Assembly (NCBI GenBank): GCA_030063045.1
Contig: JAQSEB010000049.1
Coordinates: forward strand, 496,001 to 560,000
Length of the DNA: 64,000 bases
Reading direction: 5' to 3'
Origin: Pratylenchus scribneri
Lineage: Eukaryota; Nematoda; Chromadorea; Rhabditida; Pratylenchidae
A program made the translations under genes and the position numbers. The notes under the pieces were generated by a model. It saw only the letters and a list, made by a program, of their open reading frames with translations, had not been told where the DNA came from and searched no databases. Position 1 is the first letter of the stretch. The number at the start of each line of letters is the position of its first letter. Of this stretch, positions 27,001 to 39,100 are shown piece by piece.

Positions 27001-27715
27001 CAACAATGAATCCTCTCGCCGCCATTCTCTATTCAAATAATATGATAAATCGCAACAAAAAATTGTAAAAATTCCAATATTTGAAGAAGTGAAAAACATA
27101 TAAATTTGCAACATTTCTCTCGATGAAAAAATATTTAAATATTTATGGCAACAGTGGCAGTAGATGACTAATCACAACACCATTCATCAACCAACATTCC
27201 TTATTGCTTTTCTCCCCTTCCTGACTCAATTGCCAATTCACGAGTCAGTAGACCCCCTACCCCTACCTACCCCATAAATGCTTCTAAAAGTGTTTATTCC
27301 TTCTTCACCAATTTTGGGGCTAAAACAGTATCCACAGTCCACACCCCGCAATTAATGATGACTGATTTATAAATGATTCCGGATTCCCGCTTATCTTTCG
27401 GGGTCGTTTTTCAATTTATTAAAGTATTTTAAATTTTTGTCAAACCGTTAGTATTCGTCTTATGTATTTGATGATAAAAAGTTCGAGCAGTTCGCATGAA
27501 TAATAGAAAAATGATATTTCATAATATAATAAGCATTTGATTATGATTATTAATTAATTAATGAAAATTTCTGGGTGATGATTTTAATTAGCAATCATAA
27601 AAAATGACTTTTAATCGATTAGCCCCAGACAATCAATATTTTCTAATGCAAATTCCATAAAACAATCACTAAAATTAATTCAATTACGGCAGGTAATTAA
27701 AATTGTGTTGTAAAA
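24084..27715. other. Long gene-free interval (3.6 kb)
   Basis: AT-rich with scattered pyrimidine-rich stretches (24600-24730, 25970-26110, 26500-26700) and poly-A signal words just after the nuclear receptor (24150-24200). No ORF has domain or splice support. It may hold regulatory DNA for the sphingomyelin synthase gene. I see no repeat array or RNA gene. Confidence 0.5.
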
Positions 27716-30700
27716 ATGCCCCGCATCAGTGGCTCCTCCTCCCCTATAAATGATATTCCAACGACGACAACCGCCGTCGAACCTTCATCACCGCAACGAG
27801 AACAGCAAAATCAACCGCAAACAAATCGGCAGCAATCGCCAACATCCACCGCCACATCCGCAGTTGCGGTTGTTCGTCCAATGCGCGGCCAAAGCCAATC
27901 ACTCTCATCATCGGTGGCCATCCAAATTGACCAACCACCCCAAACACAACAACCGGCCAGGGCCGTTTCGGCCACATCTTGCACATCGGATGAGTCGGAG
28001 GAGAGCAGCATCCCCGATTCGTTGGGTATGCGATTAAAGGGATAATTTCTGACTGATGAATGAGCACACAAAATAATTTGCACGCATAATTTAGCGCTAA
28101 TTAACACGTTTATAATGTTAATTGTTTGGGCGAATATGGAGCCTGGAGCGAGTACAAATGGGCGGAAATTATTAAGAGATGAAAGATTAAAATTTATGGA
28201 AATGGATGGGTAAAAAATGTTAAAAATGATCCAAAAAATATTAATAAATCGGCTTAATGAGACAATAAATAGGTCATCGATTAAGTAATTATGTTTTTCA
28301 AAAAAAAAAATTTAATAAATTAATAATTTGCACTTTTTTCAGAAGAAGGACGTGCCCCATTGCTGAGGCGATCACATTTATCATTGCTGGAAGATGAAGC
28401 CTATCAACGGGAAGATGGCAGTCAAAGGCACGAGGCGACCACGGCACAACAAGGCGAGTCACAAAAAAGGCGGCGCATCCCCAGGGAACGATACAAAACA
28501 GGGGTAAATTTTTTAATTATTAACAATTTTGGCATGAATCCATTTTTATGGATCAAAATTATTTAAAAATTTCATTAGAAATATTTTAAGTAATTCATTA
28601 AATATTCCGATTTGTTTAAAAAAATCAACTAAAATAAAATACCAGGGAATTTTATATAGAAAAGGTATTATTCATTGCAAAAAGTTGGCCTTTTTAGACC
28701 AATTTATGACCATTGACCAAGATATCCTCTAAAATTAATCCGTCAATTATATTTTTACATTATATTTTCCTCATTTGCAGATTGCCATTCTTATGATGGT
28801 TTTTGCGGGTGCCCTCAACGACTTGGTCCTCTCCTTCATTCATGAACTCGTTCCCGACACGGCTCCATTGCCGGATTTCGCCTTCTCAAATTTGCCATAT
28901 TGGGCCGGGGCATTGATTTTATCAGAATGCCTGATGATTGTCTCATTCCTCACCATGTTCAGCATTGCAATTGCTCACAAATATCGATGGATTGTATTGC
29001 GGTGAGTTCCAATTTTTTAAACATAAAAATTGTTATTTTCTGAAATACATAAAGTACCAAAAATGTTTAAAAAGTTGCCAAAAAAATTATAATAAATTTT
29101 TGAAATATATTTCAAATTTGAAAGGACGGTTTTTAAAATAATTTTCAATATTTTTTCTGAAACATTGAGAACTGAAAATCATACTTCCGTATTTAATTTT
29201 TATTTTGTGTGTAAATAATAATTTTAAAATTTATATTATATTTTCACTTTTCAGTCGAATTTTCACCATTGGCGCACTTTTGTATTTGGGCCGCTGTCTC
29301 ACAATGTTCGCTACCCAAGGTGAAATTAAATTTTAAATAATTTTAATGCAGATGATTTTTTCTACAGTCTCATTAAAAAATTCTAAATTCTGGTTTTGCC
29401 CAATTCTAATTTACTATAATTGTAATTCTGATTTGTAATTGTAATTCTGATTTGCGATTGTAATTGTAATTCTGATTTGTGATTGTAATTGTAATTCTGA
29501 TTTGCGATTGTAATTGTAATTCTGATTTGTGATTGTAATTGTAATTCTGATTTGCGATTGTAATTGTAATTCTGATTTGCGATTGTAATTGTAATTCTGA
29601 TTTGCGATTGTAATTGTAATTCTGATTTGCGATTGTAATTGTAATTCTGATTTGCGATTGTAATTGTAATTCTGATTTGCGATTGTAATTGTAATTCTGA
29701 TTTGTAATTGTAATTCTGATTTGCGATTGTAATTGTAATTCTGATTTGCGATTGTAATTGTAATCCTGATTTGTAATTGTAATTGTAATTCTGATTTGCG
29801 ATTGTAATTGTAATTCTGATTTGTAATTGTAATTGTAATTCTTTCTGATTTGTAATTGTAATTCTGATTTGCAATTCTAATTTGCGATTGTAATTGTAAT
29901 TCTGCTTTGTAATGAAAGATTTTTACTGAATTTATTTATTTAATATAAACATTAAACATGACTATTATAAATTCATTTAAGTGCCAAAGGCTGATCCCAA
30001 CTATTATTGCTCACCAAAATTGCCCAAAGAGGAGCGCACATTTTGGGCCATTTTCGTTCGGGCAATGTCCGTCCTCATTGGATTGGGCCTGGAGCTGAAT
30101 GGAAGGCACACACTTTGCGGTGATTATATTTACAGTGGACACACAATTGTGCATGTCATTTGCTATTTGTTCATCCGGGAATGTGAGGGTTTCAATTTTA
30201 AATTCCCTCTAATTATAAATACTGCTTTAATTTTCAATAAAACCAAATTTTTAAAACATAATGCAAATTTAATTCCCTATTTTTTCAGACAGTCCTCGTC
30301 GATGGCGCCTCCTCCATTGGCTCTCCTTTATATTCTCCAGCATCGGTGTCTTTTCCTTACTCATTTGCCGCGGCCATTACTCCATTGATATCATTATTGC
30401 CTATTGGATTACCACTCGCATTTTTTGGCTTTACCATACTCTGGCCGATTTGCCGGCACTTCGGGTCAGCCTTTCAGTGAAATTTTAAAATACCTAAATA
30501 AAAATGTTAAGAATTGGACTATTTTTCAAAATCAAGACATTAATATTTTTGTTACTGTTCATTTATTTTTCTCAAAATTTTCAGAATGATCTCCAAGGCC
30601 GAAACAAAATGATCAAGACAATTTGGTTCCATCTATTCAAATTCATGGAAGGAAATGTGCAACGGCCGGTGCCCAGAAAGTATGTTTTTGGCTTAAAATT

Positions 30701-30852
30701 TCCTCAAATAATTTGCCTTAATTCTTTCAATATTCAGATATGAATTCCCATTTACGATGCCCTCCCCAGTGAGACGTTGGTGGCAACAAAGACAACGACA
30801 CCGCTCTCAACAGCATGGAGGCCCCGATATGGATCATCTGATGGCCGAATGA
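27716..30852 (+). CDS. Sphingomyelin synthase-family phosphotransferase (PAP2-like)
   Basis: Eight exons: 27716-28024, 28343-28503, 28781-29001, 29255-29319, 29982-30182, 30289-30462, 30585-30679 and 30738-30852, giving 446 residues. The N-terminal 150 residues are Ser/Gln/Pro-rich and basic; I see no SAM domain of the vertebrate SMS1 kind. Six hydrophobic segments follow. The family's catalytic motifs are present: CGDYIYSGHT (His306) and GHYSIDIIIAYW (His349, Asp353), the His-His-Asp triad of SMS/PAP2-like enzymes, followed by TTRIFWLYHTLAD. It is predicted to move phosphocholine (or phosphoethanolamine) from a glycerophospholipid to ceramide at Golgi or plasma membrane. Nematodes have several SMS paralogues, so the exact orthologue and head group are not decided. 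The fourth intron (29320-29981) carries an antisense minisatellite. AATAAA at 31081 may end the transcript. Confidence 0.92.
29415..29914 (-). repeat. 19/25-bp minisatellite, intronic copy 3 (reverse orientation)
   Basis: Reverse complement of the same units, with a TTGTGATTG/TTGCGATTG variant. It lies in intron 4 of the sphingomyelin synthase gene and is the only one of five arrays antisense to its host gene. Confidence 0.95.
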
Positions 30853-31880
30853 TAATGAAAATGATGTCGGCATATTTATTTAAAAATGGATGCAAATATT
30901 AGGCGATTATATAAAGCCCTTTCCCCAATTTAATTCAGGTTTTCCCCCATCCGTTTACTCTGTCCCCTCTTTATCTTAAAAGCTTAAACACAAAAAATTG
31001 CTCATTCGCCAATTCCAATGCTGCTCATCCTTCAAAATTCCATGTTATATTTTGCCTTTTTTCCCAATTTATTTTCATTGAATAAAGTTCAACATTTTAC
31101 CACATTTCATATTTTGTAGATCATTCAATTTTTGAATGTAAATTGTAAATATAAACAACAAATATTTCATTTTTTAATGTGCCGTTGTTATCAATTAAAA
31201 TTTATTTATCAACAGTCATTCTTCCAATATCTACGCCCCATCTCAACATTTCTGACTGTTTTTATCAGTCAACTCCTTCATTTTGATTTCTTCCCAACAC
31301 ATTTCAATGCCATCGTCTCATCCACCATCCTTTCATTTTCATCTTCTCTGCCCATATTGATATTTAATATATTATTATTATTGGTCACATTTATTCTCGA
31401 CATTTTTCTCCTCAATTACATTGATCATTGTCCATAAATTTTCATTTATAACCCACCAAAAATCATCAAAAACAACCACTTCCATCATATCCTCCAAAAG
31501 AAAAGACGAGTTTACAGCAAATCCTTTGATGTATTTCCTTTTTATACTTTTTCATGAAAATGAACTCCACAAATTTATATTTCAATTTATCATTTGAAAA
31601 TTTGAGAATAAAAGAATTCAATAGAGTAGAGTGTATCTTATGAAAAATATGAATAAACGTGAATCAAATCAAATTAGTAACTACTCATTGAGAATTATAA
31701 TTATAATCCGGAAAAAATTACAATTACAATTGCTTTCCGAATGAAAATTACGCGTTTTATATAAAATTTGCAATAGTAATCAATTTTGCCTTATAATTCT
31801 TCGATCAATTTTAATTTATAAATTATCCAATAATTAAATTTGTATAAACTTCAGGTTTTTCAACAACTACAACAATTAAA
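30853..31880. other. Intergenic region
   Basis: AT-rich 1 kb between two plus-strand genes. At 31693-31735 there is a degenerate ATTACAATTACAATTGC stretch resembling one or two minisatellite units. Otherwise nothing recognised. Confidence 0.45.
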
Positions 31881-34831
31881 ATGATTTCCAATCAATTTAC
31901 ACAATTTATTAATCGATTCTCACATCGACAACAACCACAGCTGAATCGGACGGATTTCAATGATCGTCTCATTTCACTAATTATTTTGGTCATAATGTTT
32001 TCCGTCACCCCAATCGGCTATCACATCATTGCATTGAATGTGCCATCAACCGTAATTCAAGCGGCCATTGCCGACGAATTTCAGAACAAATACAGGACAC
32101 AATTGAGTCGAACAGGGATGGATTTGATTTGGTAAGCGAGGATTAAAACAAAACTTTCCATTTAATTCAAATCAAGTCAGGTTTTTAAAATTAGATTTAA
32201 AAATATTTAAATTAAATTATATTTCCTAAATTACACAGGTCTTTCATTGTTTCATGCCAAAGTATTGGCGCTTTATTTGGCTGCTTTCTGGTTGTCCCAA
32301 TGGAAAGGCGATTCGGTCAGTTTTCAAAATAAAAAATTTAAAAAAAAAGTTCTAACTGTAAAGCTACACATAGAGCATAGACCCAGGATTATAAAATCAA
32401 AAATGAATTTTAAAAAATCCACCCATCCCATAATATATTTATTTCCTTTTTGGCACGAAGCGTTCCCTTTTATTGCTGAACAATTTGCTGCTTGTCGCCG
32501 GCTCCATTGCCTTCTTTGCCATTTCTAAGGCCACCAACACTTTTGCACTCCTCACATTGGGTCGGCTGCTGATTGGACTGTACACGGGCATTGGATGCGC
32601 ACTTGTTCCCATTTATGTGCAGGAATTGAGTCCACATCAATTAAAAGTATTGCAATTTTAATCCAATTAAACTAATTTTCAAGGGCGCCCTTTGTTGCTT
32701 TGTGCACATTGCAATTTGTGCTGGTTCCGCCCTCGGTGCATTCCTCTCATTGGGCAACATTCTCGGTGGATCATCCACATGGACTGCGCTCCTTTCACTG
32801 CCAATGCTTTTTGGATTGGCCCAAATTTTCCTGAGCCAATTCCTCCGGGAAACACCCAGCTATTTTTTGAGACGAAATGATCAAGCAGCGGCAGCCGAGT
32901 CAATCAGGTTCATTCAATAATTGTGTGTAAAAATTTGAGAGGGAGAAATAATTTTGCTTCTTACCGAATTAATATAGATCTTGAGCAAAATTCCATAAAA
33001 CAGGTTTAGCTAAGCGGTAACATCCCGGCTTCAAAATTAGGAAGTCAAAAGTTCGACTCCCTTTTGCATATTCTATTTTTTTAAACAATTTTTCAATTAA
33101 ACTTTATTTTTAAATAATTTTAAATTTTTTTTTAAATTTCCACAATTTGCACAAAAATTTATTCTTTAACCATTCTTCCGTTCACAGATTTTACTATGGA
33201 CTGGACGAGAATTTGGACGTGCCCAGAGTGATTAGAGAATACCAATCGTTGGTTTGCCGTCTTCCTCCACAATTGTCCCTTCGCCAATCATTTGCACAAC
33301 CCAAATTACGCTCAAAATTGCTGTTGGGTGCGGCAATTTCAATGGCACAAATTTTCAGTGGAAGCATGGCCGCCGTCTCATATTCAACAAAGTAAGGCAA
33401 AATTTTGGGGTTAAATTGGAATAAAAATAAAAAATCCAATACAATTCAATAAAAATTCCTCTCCTTTTCTACAGTATGCTGGAATCGGTGGCCCTCACCG
33501 CTTGGCTGACCCCATTCATTCCAACCCTTGGTTCACTTCTTTCAATTGCATTGACTCTTCCCGCCCTTCGCCTCGTGGAAACCTGCGGCCGAAAGCAACT
33601 TTTGGTGAATACTTTGGGCATTTGTGCGGTTGCAAATTTTCTACTCGTTATTTTCTCATTATTGGCTCAACTTTTTGGTAAATTTTCCAATTTTTAAGAA
33701 AATAATTTTGTAATAATTATAATTCTAAATAATTTTCTATATTTTAAATAAAAAATAAAATTTATTTTTTTTGCCGGCCATCCATCATCAACCAATCAAC
33801 CTCCCCAGCAAAGTTGGGCCTCATTCGGCTTCCTTCTTTGCTTTTTCCTCTACGGCATTGGCTACAATGTTGGCGTCGGACCGGTTGCCTATTTTCTGCC
33901 CGCCGAATTGGTTCCCCCATCAGCCATTTCCGCTGGTAAATAAAAATAAAATCATAATAAATAATTTTCACTTTTTCCAGCGATGGGCAGTGCGGTCGCC
34001 GTCAATTGGCTCTCTTCAATGTTGACCACAATTGTCTATTATCCACTGAATGAGGCCATTGGCGGATGGTCATTCCTCGTTTTTGCATTGCCAACGTAAG
34101 AAATAAATTATAATTGAAAATGATTCTTTTTCGATCAAAAATTGATTTTTTATTCACTAATTTTTTTTATCAATTTTATATAATTTATTAGAAAATTAAA
34201 TGAGTTTTATTCATATCTCATAAAAATAATTGATAAATCAATAAGTTTAAAAATGCTGAAAAATTTTTATCAAATTTGTGCAACTCATAGGAAAAAATTT
34301 CTAATAACTAAATTTATTAATTTCCAAAATTTCAGCACATTTTTCGCCATCTTTTTCCATCATGAATTGCCGGATATCAACACTGAAAATGCGGCAACAA
34401 TTCTGGAAGAAAACGATGAAAATTCCGACGCCAATAATAGGCCAAATGATGCACCATCCACCTCGAAAATGATAAATGGAATTGGAGGAATGACCTCATC
34501 TATAAATGATAATATGATGAATTTCGGGAATGCCAATAAGGAAGGGAATCGGAGGAAGGAGACGGCACCAATTCGGTCAGTGGCGGATTTTCCACCCCCT
34601 GCGTCATCATCATTTGAAAGAACTCCACTTCAGGTATGTTTTTAATTTCAATAAGAGAATAACCAAATTAGGTAATAGGGAAGAAAAATTTATAAGGACT
34701 GGAAAATTTAAATTCATTTGATAATTTTTGTTAAATTTCCCCCAACCAATTTTCAGCATCAAACGAGCGCAACAAGTGCAGGAACAACGGCCAGTGGTCA
34801 ATCTTGGTATAGCACTTTTGGAGGCCCATGA
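31881..34831 (+). CDS. SLC2/GLUT-type MFS sugar transporter (two splice irregularities)
   Basis: Exons: 31881-32131, 32239-32315, 32453-32646, 32684-32907, 33188-33391, 33475-33677, 33809-33935, 33981-34095, 34336-34633 and 34757-34831, about 588 residues. About twelve membrane segments are seen. MFS/GLUT landmarks are MERRFGTKRS, GRLLIGLYTGIGCALVPIY, QELSPHQLKGAL, RETPSYFLRR, GRKQLLVNTLG and a final HHELPDIN. The canonical QQLSG of glucose transporters is replaced by AQIFSG, so substrate choice is open. A 110-residue Ser/Asn-rich cytosolic tail follows. Two joints are irregular: the second intron needs a TG acceptor before 32453, and the join 33677/33809 changes frame although both flanking exons are clearly coding. 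The gene is either decaying or affected by one-base sequence errors in T runs. Confidence 0.8.
33004..33069 (+). other. tRNA-like remnant in intron
   Basis: A box-A-like stretch (TAGCTAAGCGGTAAC) and box-B-like AGTTCGACTCC lie at tRNA spacing inside an intron of the transporter gene. The acceptor stem does not pair well, so it is probably a tRNA-derived pseudogene. Confidence 0.3.
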
Positions 34832-35270
34832 ATTTGTTTATTTATTATAACATTCCCATTAAATTTTTGCTTCGCATTTTTTTGAAATTTTTGAATAAAA
34901 AATTGAATAAATATTTGATTAAAATATTAACACTTTTGATGAATTTGTTTTCCATTAACCATTACATATTGAATCATAATTTCCAACTTTTATTCATCAT
35001 TTAACAATTTTTATATATCTTTTTCCCTCTTCCCATTCCAATCATCGCGGTTCCTCCTATTGGGGAATAGGTCAGGGAAACCCGCAATGAACTTCCAGCG
35101 AAATTTCCATAAGACGGCATCGGCCCCCACGCCAAAGATGCCATTCTCGTTTCACATCACCAAACTGTTTAGGCAAAGGTTCACGCGCAGTGTCATAGGT
35201 AAAATAGCGAATGCATTCCCTGGTCCAACTGGGTATCTGTAAAAATTTGGAATAGGTAACAATTTTATGC
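34832..35270. other. 3' flank of transporter gene
   Basis: AATAAA words at 34893-34910 fit polyadenylation. From 35060 on, the minus strand has coding-like stretches in two frames (for example a segment read as GADAVLWKFRWKFIAGF) that may be the remnant C-terminus of the fragment at 35271-35797, separated from it by a frame change. Confidence 0.35.
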
Positions 35271-35797
35271 TTAATTTCCCCCGTTTCTAGCCTTCGAAAT
35301 AACCGAGTCCCTGTCCGCTCCACGACATTCAATATTGCATAATGTTCTGACATCTGTTTCGCCTTAAATTTCCTTATTTTCATACAAAAATCCTCGCAAA
35401 ATTTTATTTTCTAACCCGAAGCCAATTGAACGGTTTCCTCATGGCATTTTGCCAGTTTCGGTTGCCCATCCTTCCTAGGGATCGGCAAATGTGCTTATGC
35501 GCACAAAATGTGCCTCTGTCATTTCGCCCTTTTGTCGTTTTCTCTAGAAAACTTTTCTCCGACGCTTCAATACATCTCTCGCTCAAGAGGAAAATGGGGA
35601 AGCACATTTGAGGCACATTTTCCTTCTTAAAAAAATAGGCGCATAAAATGTGCTTTTTTCCTCTAATCGTCTATTCTCTTTTGCACATTTTGTGCGCATA
35701 AGCACATTTGCCGATCCCTAATCCTTCCCCATTGTCAAATAGCATTGCCCGGAATTGCGTCCATTCTTGCTTGGCGCACAATAGAGAATTCGACGCT
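35271..35797 (-). pseudogene. Fragment of a Cys-containing gene, interrupted by a MITE
   Basis: On the minus strand, exon-like sequence runs 35797-35721 and continues at 35475-35416 on the other side of the MITE. With one target duplication removed, the reading fr ame stays open across the insertion site. A GT donor follows (35415), with an acceptor before 35353, and the frame ends at TAA 35273-35271. The predicted peptide has regularly spaced cysteines (ILYCAPSKNGRNSGQCYL, then KLAKCHEETV, then RTLCNIECRG), suggesting an extracellular protein, but I do not recognise the family. As it stands the MITE introduces a TAG in frame right at its edge, so the gene looks broken here. No start codon was found. 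Confidence 0.4.
35476..35720. mobile_element. hAT-like MITE (245 bp) with 8-bp target site duplication
   Basis: Long terminal inverted repeats begin TAGGGATCGGCAAATGTGCT and continue through GCGCACAAAATGTGC. ATCCTTCC is duplicated at 35468-35475 and 35721-35728. The TAGGG ends and 8-bp duplication match the hAT pattern of the 19.1-kb element, but the repeats differ in sequence, so this is another family. No coding capacity. Confidence 0.92.
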
Positions 35798-36100
35798 CTC
35801 AAAAATGTTTTTTAAACCATTGAATTAAAAAACAAAACTAACGCCATGAAATGACCATATTTGTGTAAATATTCGGTTCATTTTGGTCAATTTTTTGTAG
35901 TTCTTGACCAATTGTAGCAAATAAAAATGAAATAAAAATTAGAACCGAATACAAAATCATTCACTTATGGAAGGAAGATCACTTATTAATGGTAAAAAAT
36001 GATCAATTTCACCGCAACCAATCAAAATAATTTGACCTAATTTTTAACCACAATTTTTCAGAGATGTTTGATTAATTAATTTTGCTGCTGGTTTATTCTA
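35798..36100. other. Upstream region of WDR11
   Basis: AT-rich sequence with no gene. The WDR11 start at 36101 is the first ATG of an exon whose protein matches the family N-terminus. Confidence 0.4.
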
Positions 36101-39100
36101 ATGCCGCCATCTATTGTGACTTCTTCGCTTCATCCCAGCAATCGGGACGCAATTGCATGGTTTCTTTATTTTGCTTTTAACTCATTTTTCAATTAAATTT
36201 TTAGGAATCATAATGGCATTATTGCATTTGGCTGCCATTCAACCCTGGTTTTTCTTGATGCTCGCCGACTTGAGGTCTTCCAAACACTTGAACAACATTC
36301 AACAGCCATAAATTTGGTATTAAATTTCATCTTTGTTAAAATTATTGAGTACGAGAATATTTTAACTTGATGGGGTAAACCTTGATTTACATTATAACTA
36401 GTACGTATAATTTGGGTTTTTGGGAATTGCTATTTGCTGAGTTCGATGTAGAAGAAAGCAAAAAATCGACAGCTAACAATTATTTTCTAAATTTAATATT
36501 GGTAAAACCCATAAAAAATGAGAACAAATCAACCAAATATGTCAAATATAAAACCAAGATTTCACAGGTTTCCTGGCCACCGCCATCCCAATTATTGTTT
36601 CGATCGAAAACGGATGCAAATGGAGAACCACCACCACTGAAATGTGCTTCCTCCGACATCAGCGGCAACATTTTCGTCTGGGATGTGCGGTTGGGCATTG
36701 TTCTCGCTTCTTTTCGTCATTCAACCACACCGGTCACAGGTTTTTATTTTCATATAAAAAACTAAATTAAAATAATAAAAAAAACTCATTCAATTTTCCT
36801 ATTAAAAACTGCTGATTTAAAATGGATGAATTGGCCTCCTTCCTCTTCCATCGATAATGGAAAGGAGGATTTCCCACCTCTTCTTTCACTTCACTCAAAT
36901 ACTTGGCTAATTTGTTGGCACGTTGGGAGGCAAGAACGCATTTGGGAACATAAATTCTCGACAGCCGTCTTCAAAATCAGTTTGGATCCATTTGAGCCCA
37001 ATCGAATGGCATGTAAGGTTTTTCTCGTTATTAAATAAATCAAAAGGAAATTCCTAGTTTAATTTTTTTTTTCTATCCAAATAAAAATTCAATTTTTATC
37101 AATTAATTCAAAACCAAATAATTTCAGTGGCCTCAACCGGATGCGCCATTCTTTTGCTGGACTCAATTGGCCCGGCCCAATGGCCACAAACTTCCACCAA
37201 TCCCACCGTCGATTCTCCCTCCTCCAGCCAATCTGCCTCCACCTCAACACATTCCATTCAAATTCACTCAATGGCACTGGAACCAAGGACAATCGCCGCA
37301 TCGGTGGCCAAATCCACAGTGGAAAGTGCCATCGTCCAGCTGAAACATCATTCGGCCTTTCCTCACCTTCTCTTCGTCCTATTCCCCAATGAACTGTGCC
37401 TGGTCGAGTGCCAACATCGCCAAGTCCTCTACAGTGCCATCATCGATGTGGGCGCACCAATCATTCAGGTTAATGCCAAAAATAAATATTAATATGAAAA
37501 AATTATTTTAAGGCTTAAAATATTTTGCCTAATTTCGGGCTAACATAGAATAGTGATTTTTGGGTGAAAAATCTATATTTAGATAAATAACCGAAATGTA
37601 CCCTTTTCTGATTATTAAAATCAAATTTATTTAGAAAATTTAAAATTTTGGAATTGCACAAAGCAGGAAATGATAGGAAAGAAATAAGCAAAAAGTCAAA
37701 CAAATGTTCAAAAAATAAAAATAATTCATATGCATTTTTTGCTGCCAACTGTCAAAAAATTTTCAGAAAAGGAAAGGCTTGATGTTTTAAAATTTAAAAA
37801 AAAATTATTTAATACCACCCAGTTTTTATCAAATAAATCCATTCTCATCCAATATCTTTACAGATTTTGCCTTGTGCCCGTCGCGATGCCCTCTTCCTCG
37901 TCCACCAAAATGGCCTTTGCTCATTTCGATTGGCCAATTTCCAAATTTGCGAGGAGAGAATGAACGCTTCATTGGACTATGAACGAAAATGTTTTGCCGA
38001 TGCAATGCCCCGCCAATCGGCCCGGCTTCGAGTGATGGGCGCCGTCCTCTGCCCAACAACAAATTCCACATTGGCATTGTTGATGAATTCCGGCCGAGTT
38101 TTGTTCTATCAATTGGTTAGTTTGCTTTTTATTTTATTATTTTTTAAGCTTTTAATTAATTAATTTCGAATTATAAATTTTTATAATTAATTTTAGGAGG
38201 AAGCCAAGCAAAACATTGAGCCTTACCGAATTCAATGCATCGAAGATATTGTCCAATTGGATCCAATCGATTGGCAGAGTAAATGTCCTCCATTGAGGTT
38301 ATTTTTAAACGAAAATTGGAGAAAAGCTTTTAAAAATTAATATAAAATTTATTGAAAAATTGATAAGAAAAAATTACAGTAAAAAAACCAAAAAGTTTCT
38401 GTTCAAAGCTTCTTAAATGAGCGCCAGTAGTTAAAAAAAACACTAAATAATTAGGAATTTTCTATTAAATTTTTAAAAAAATTTTGCGCCTTTCACAGAT
38501 TGACCCAACACGGTTGCTATTCCGCTTTGAGTACGACGGCCACAGTCATTCGAATGCGACCAATCCAACAGCAAATTGTGGAGGAAGGCGATGAAAAGCC
38601 GAAAGAAGAAAGTCCAATTCCCTCCAAACCAACAACGACAATGACCAGTCCCAAAACGCAATTGGATGGAATTGGCCAAATGGCTGCGATTGGCACCAGC
38701 GTTGGCATTGTTCATTTGGTGGACGTTTTCGCTGGAAAAATTGTTCGCGACATCCAAGTGCACACATTCCCCGTCAAGTTAGTTAAAATTTTTAATGAAA
38801 TATTAAAACTAGTTTACACAGAAAAATAAAAATAATTTAATTAATTTTTGATTAATTCTTTAAATGATAAGAAATAATTCGTGGGCACTGAGTGATTGCG
38901 TAGTCGAATTGGTAACGGTCCTTGCTTCAGATTTTCATTACCCGGGTTCGATTCCCATTGGCATCCAATATTTTATTTTTCCTTTTTATAACCAATTAAA
39001 ATAATAATTTTTTGAAATAAAATAACTCACTATTAATTTAAAATTATTTTTTCCAGATGCCTAGAATGGGCCGGCCATAATGCATTTGTGTCGGCTGCCT

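Noticed and set aside
27744..28107. Minus-strand ORFs over the first sphingomyelin synthase exon
   Set aside because: The plus-strand exon joins in phase to the catalytic exons; the antisense frames are shadows of Ser/Pro-rich codons.
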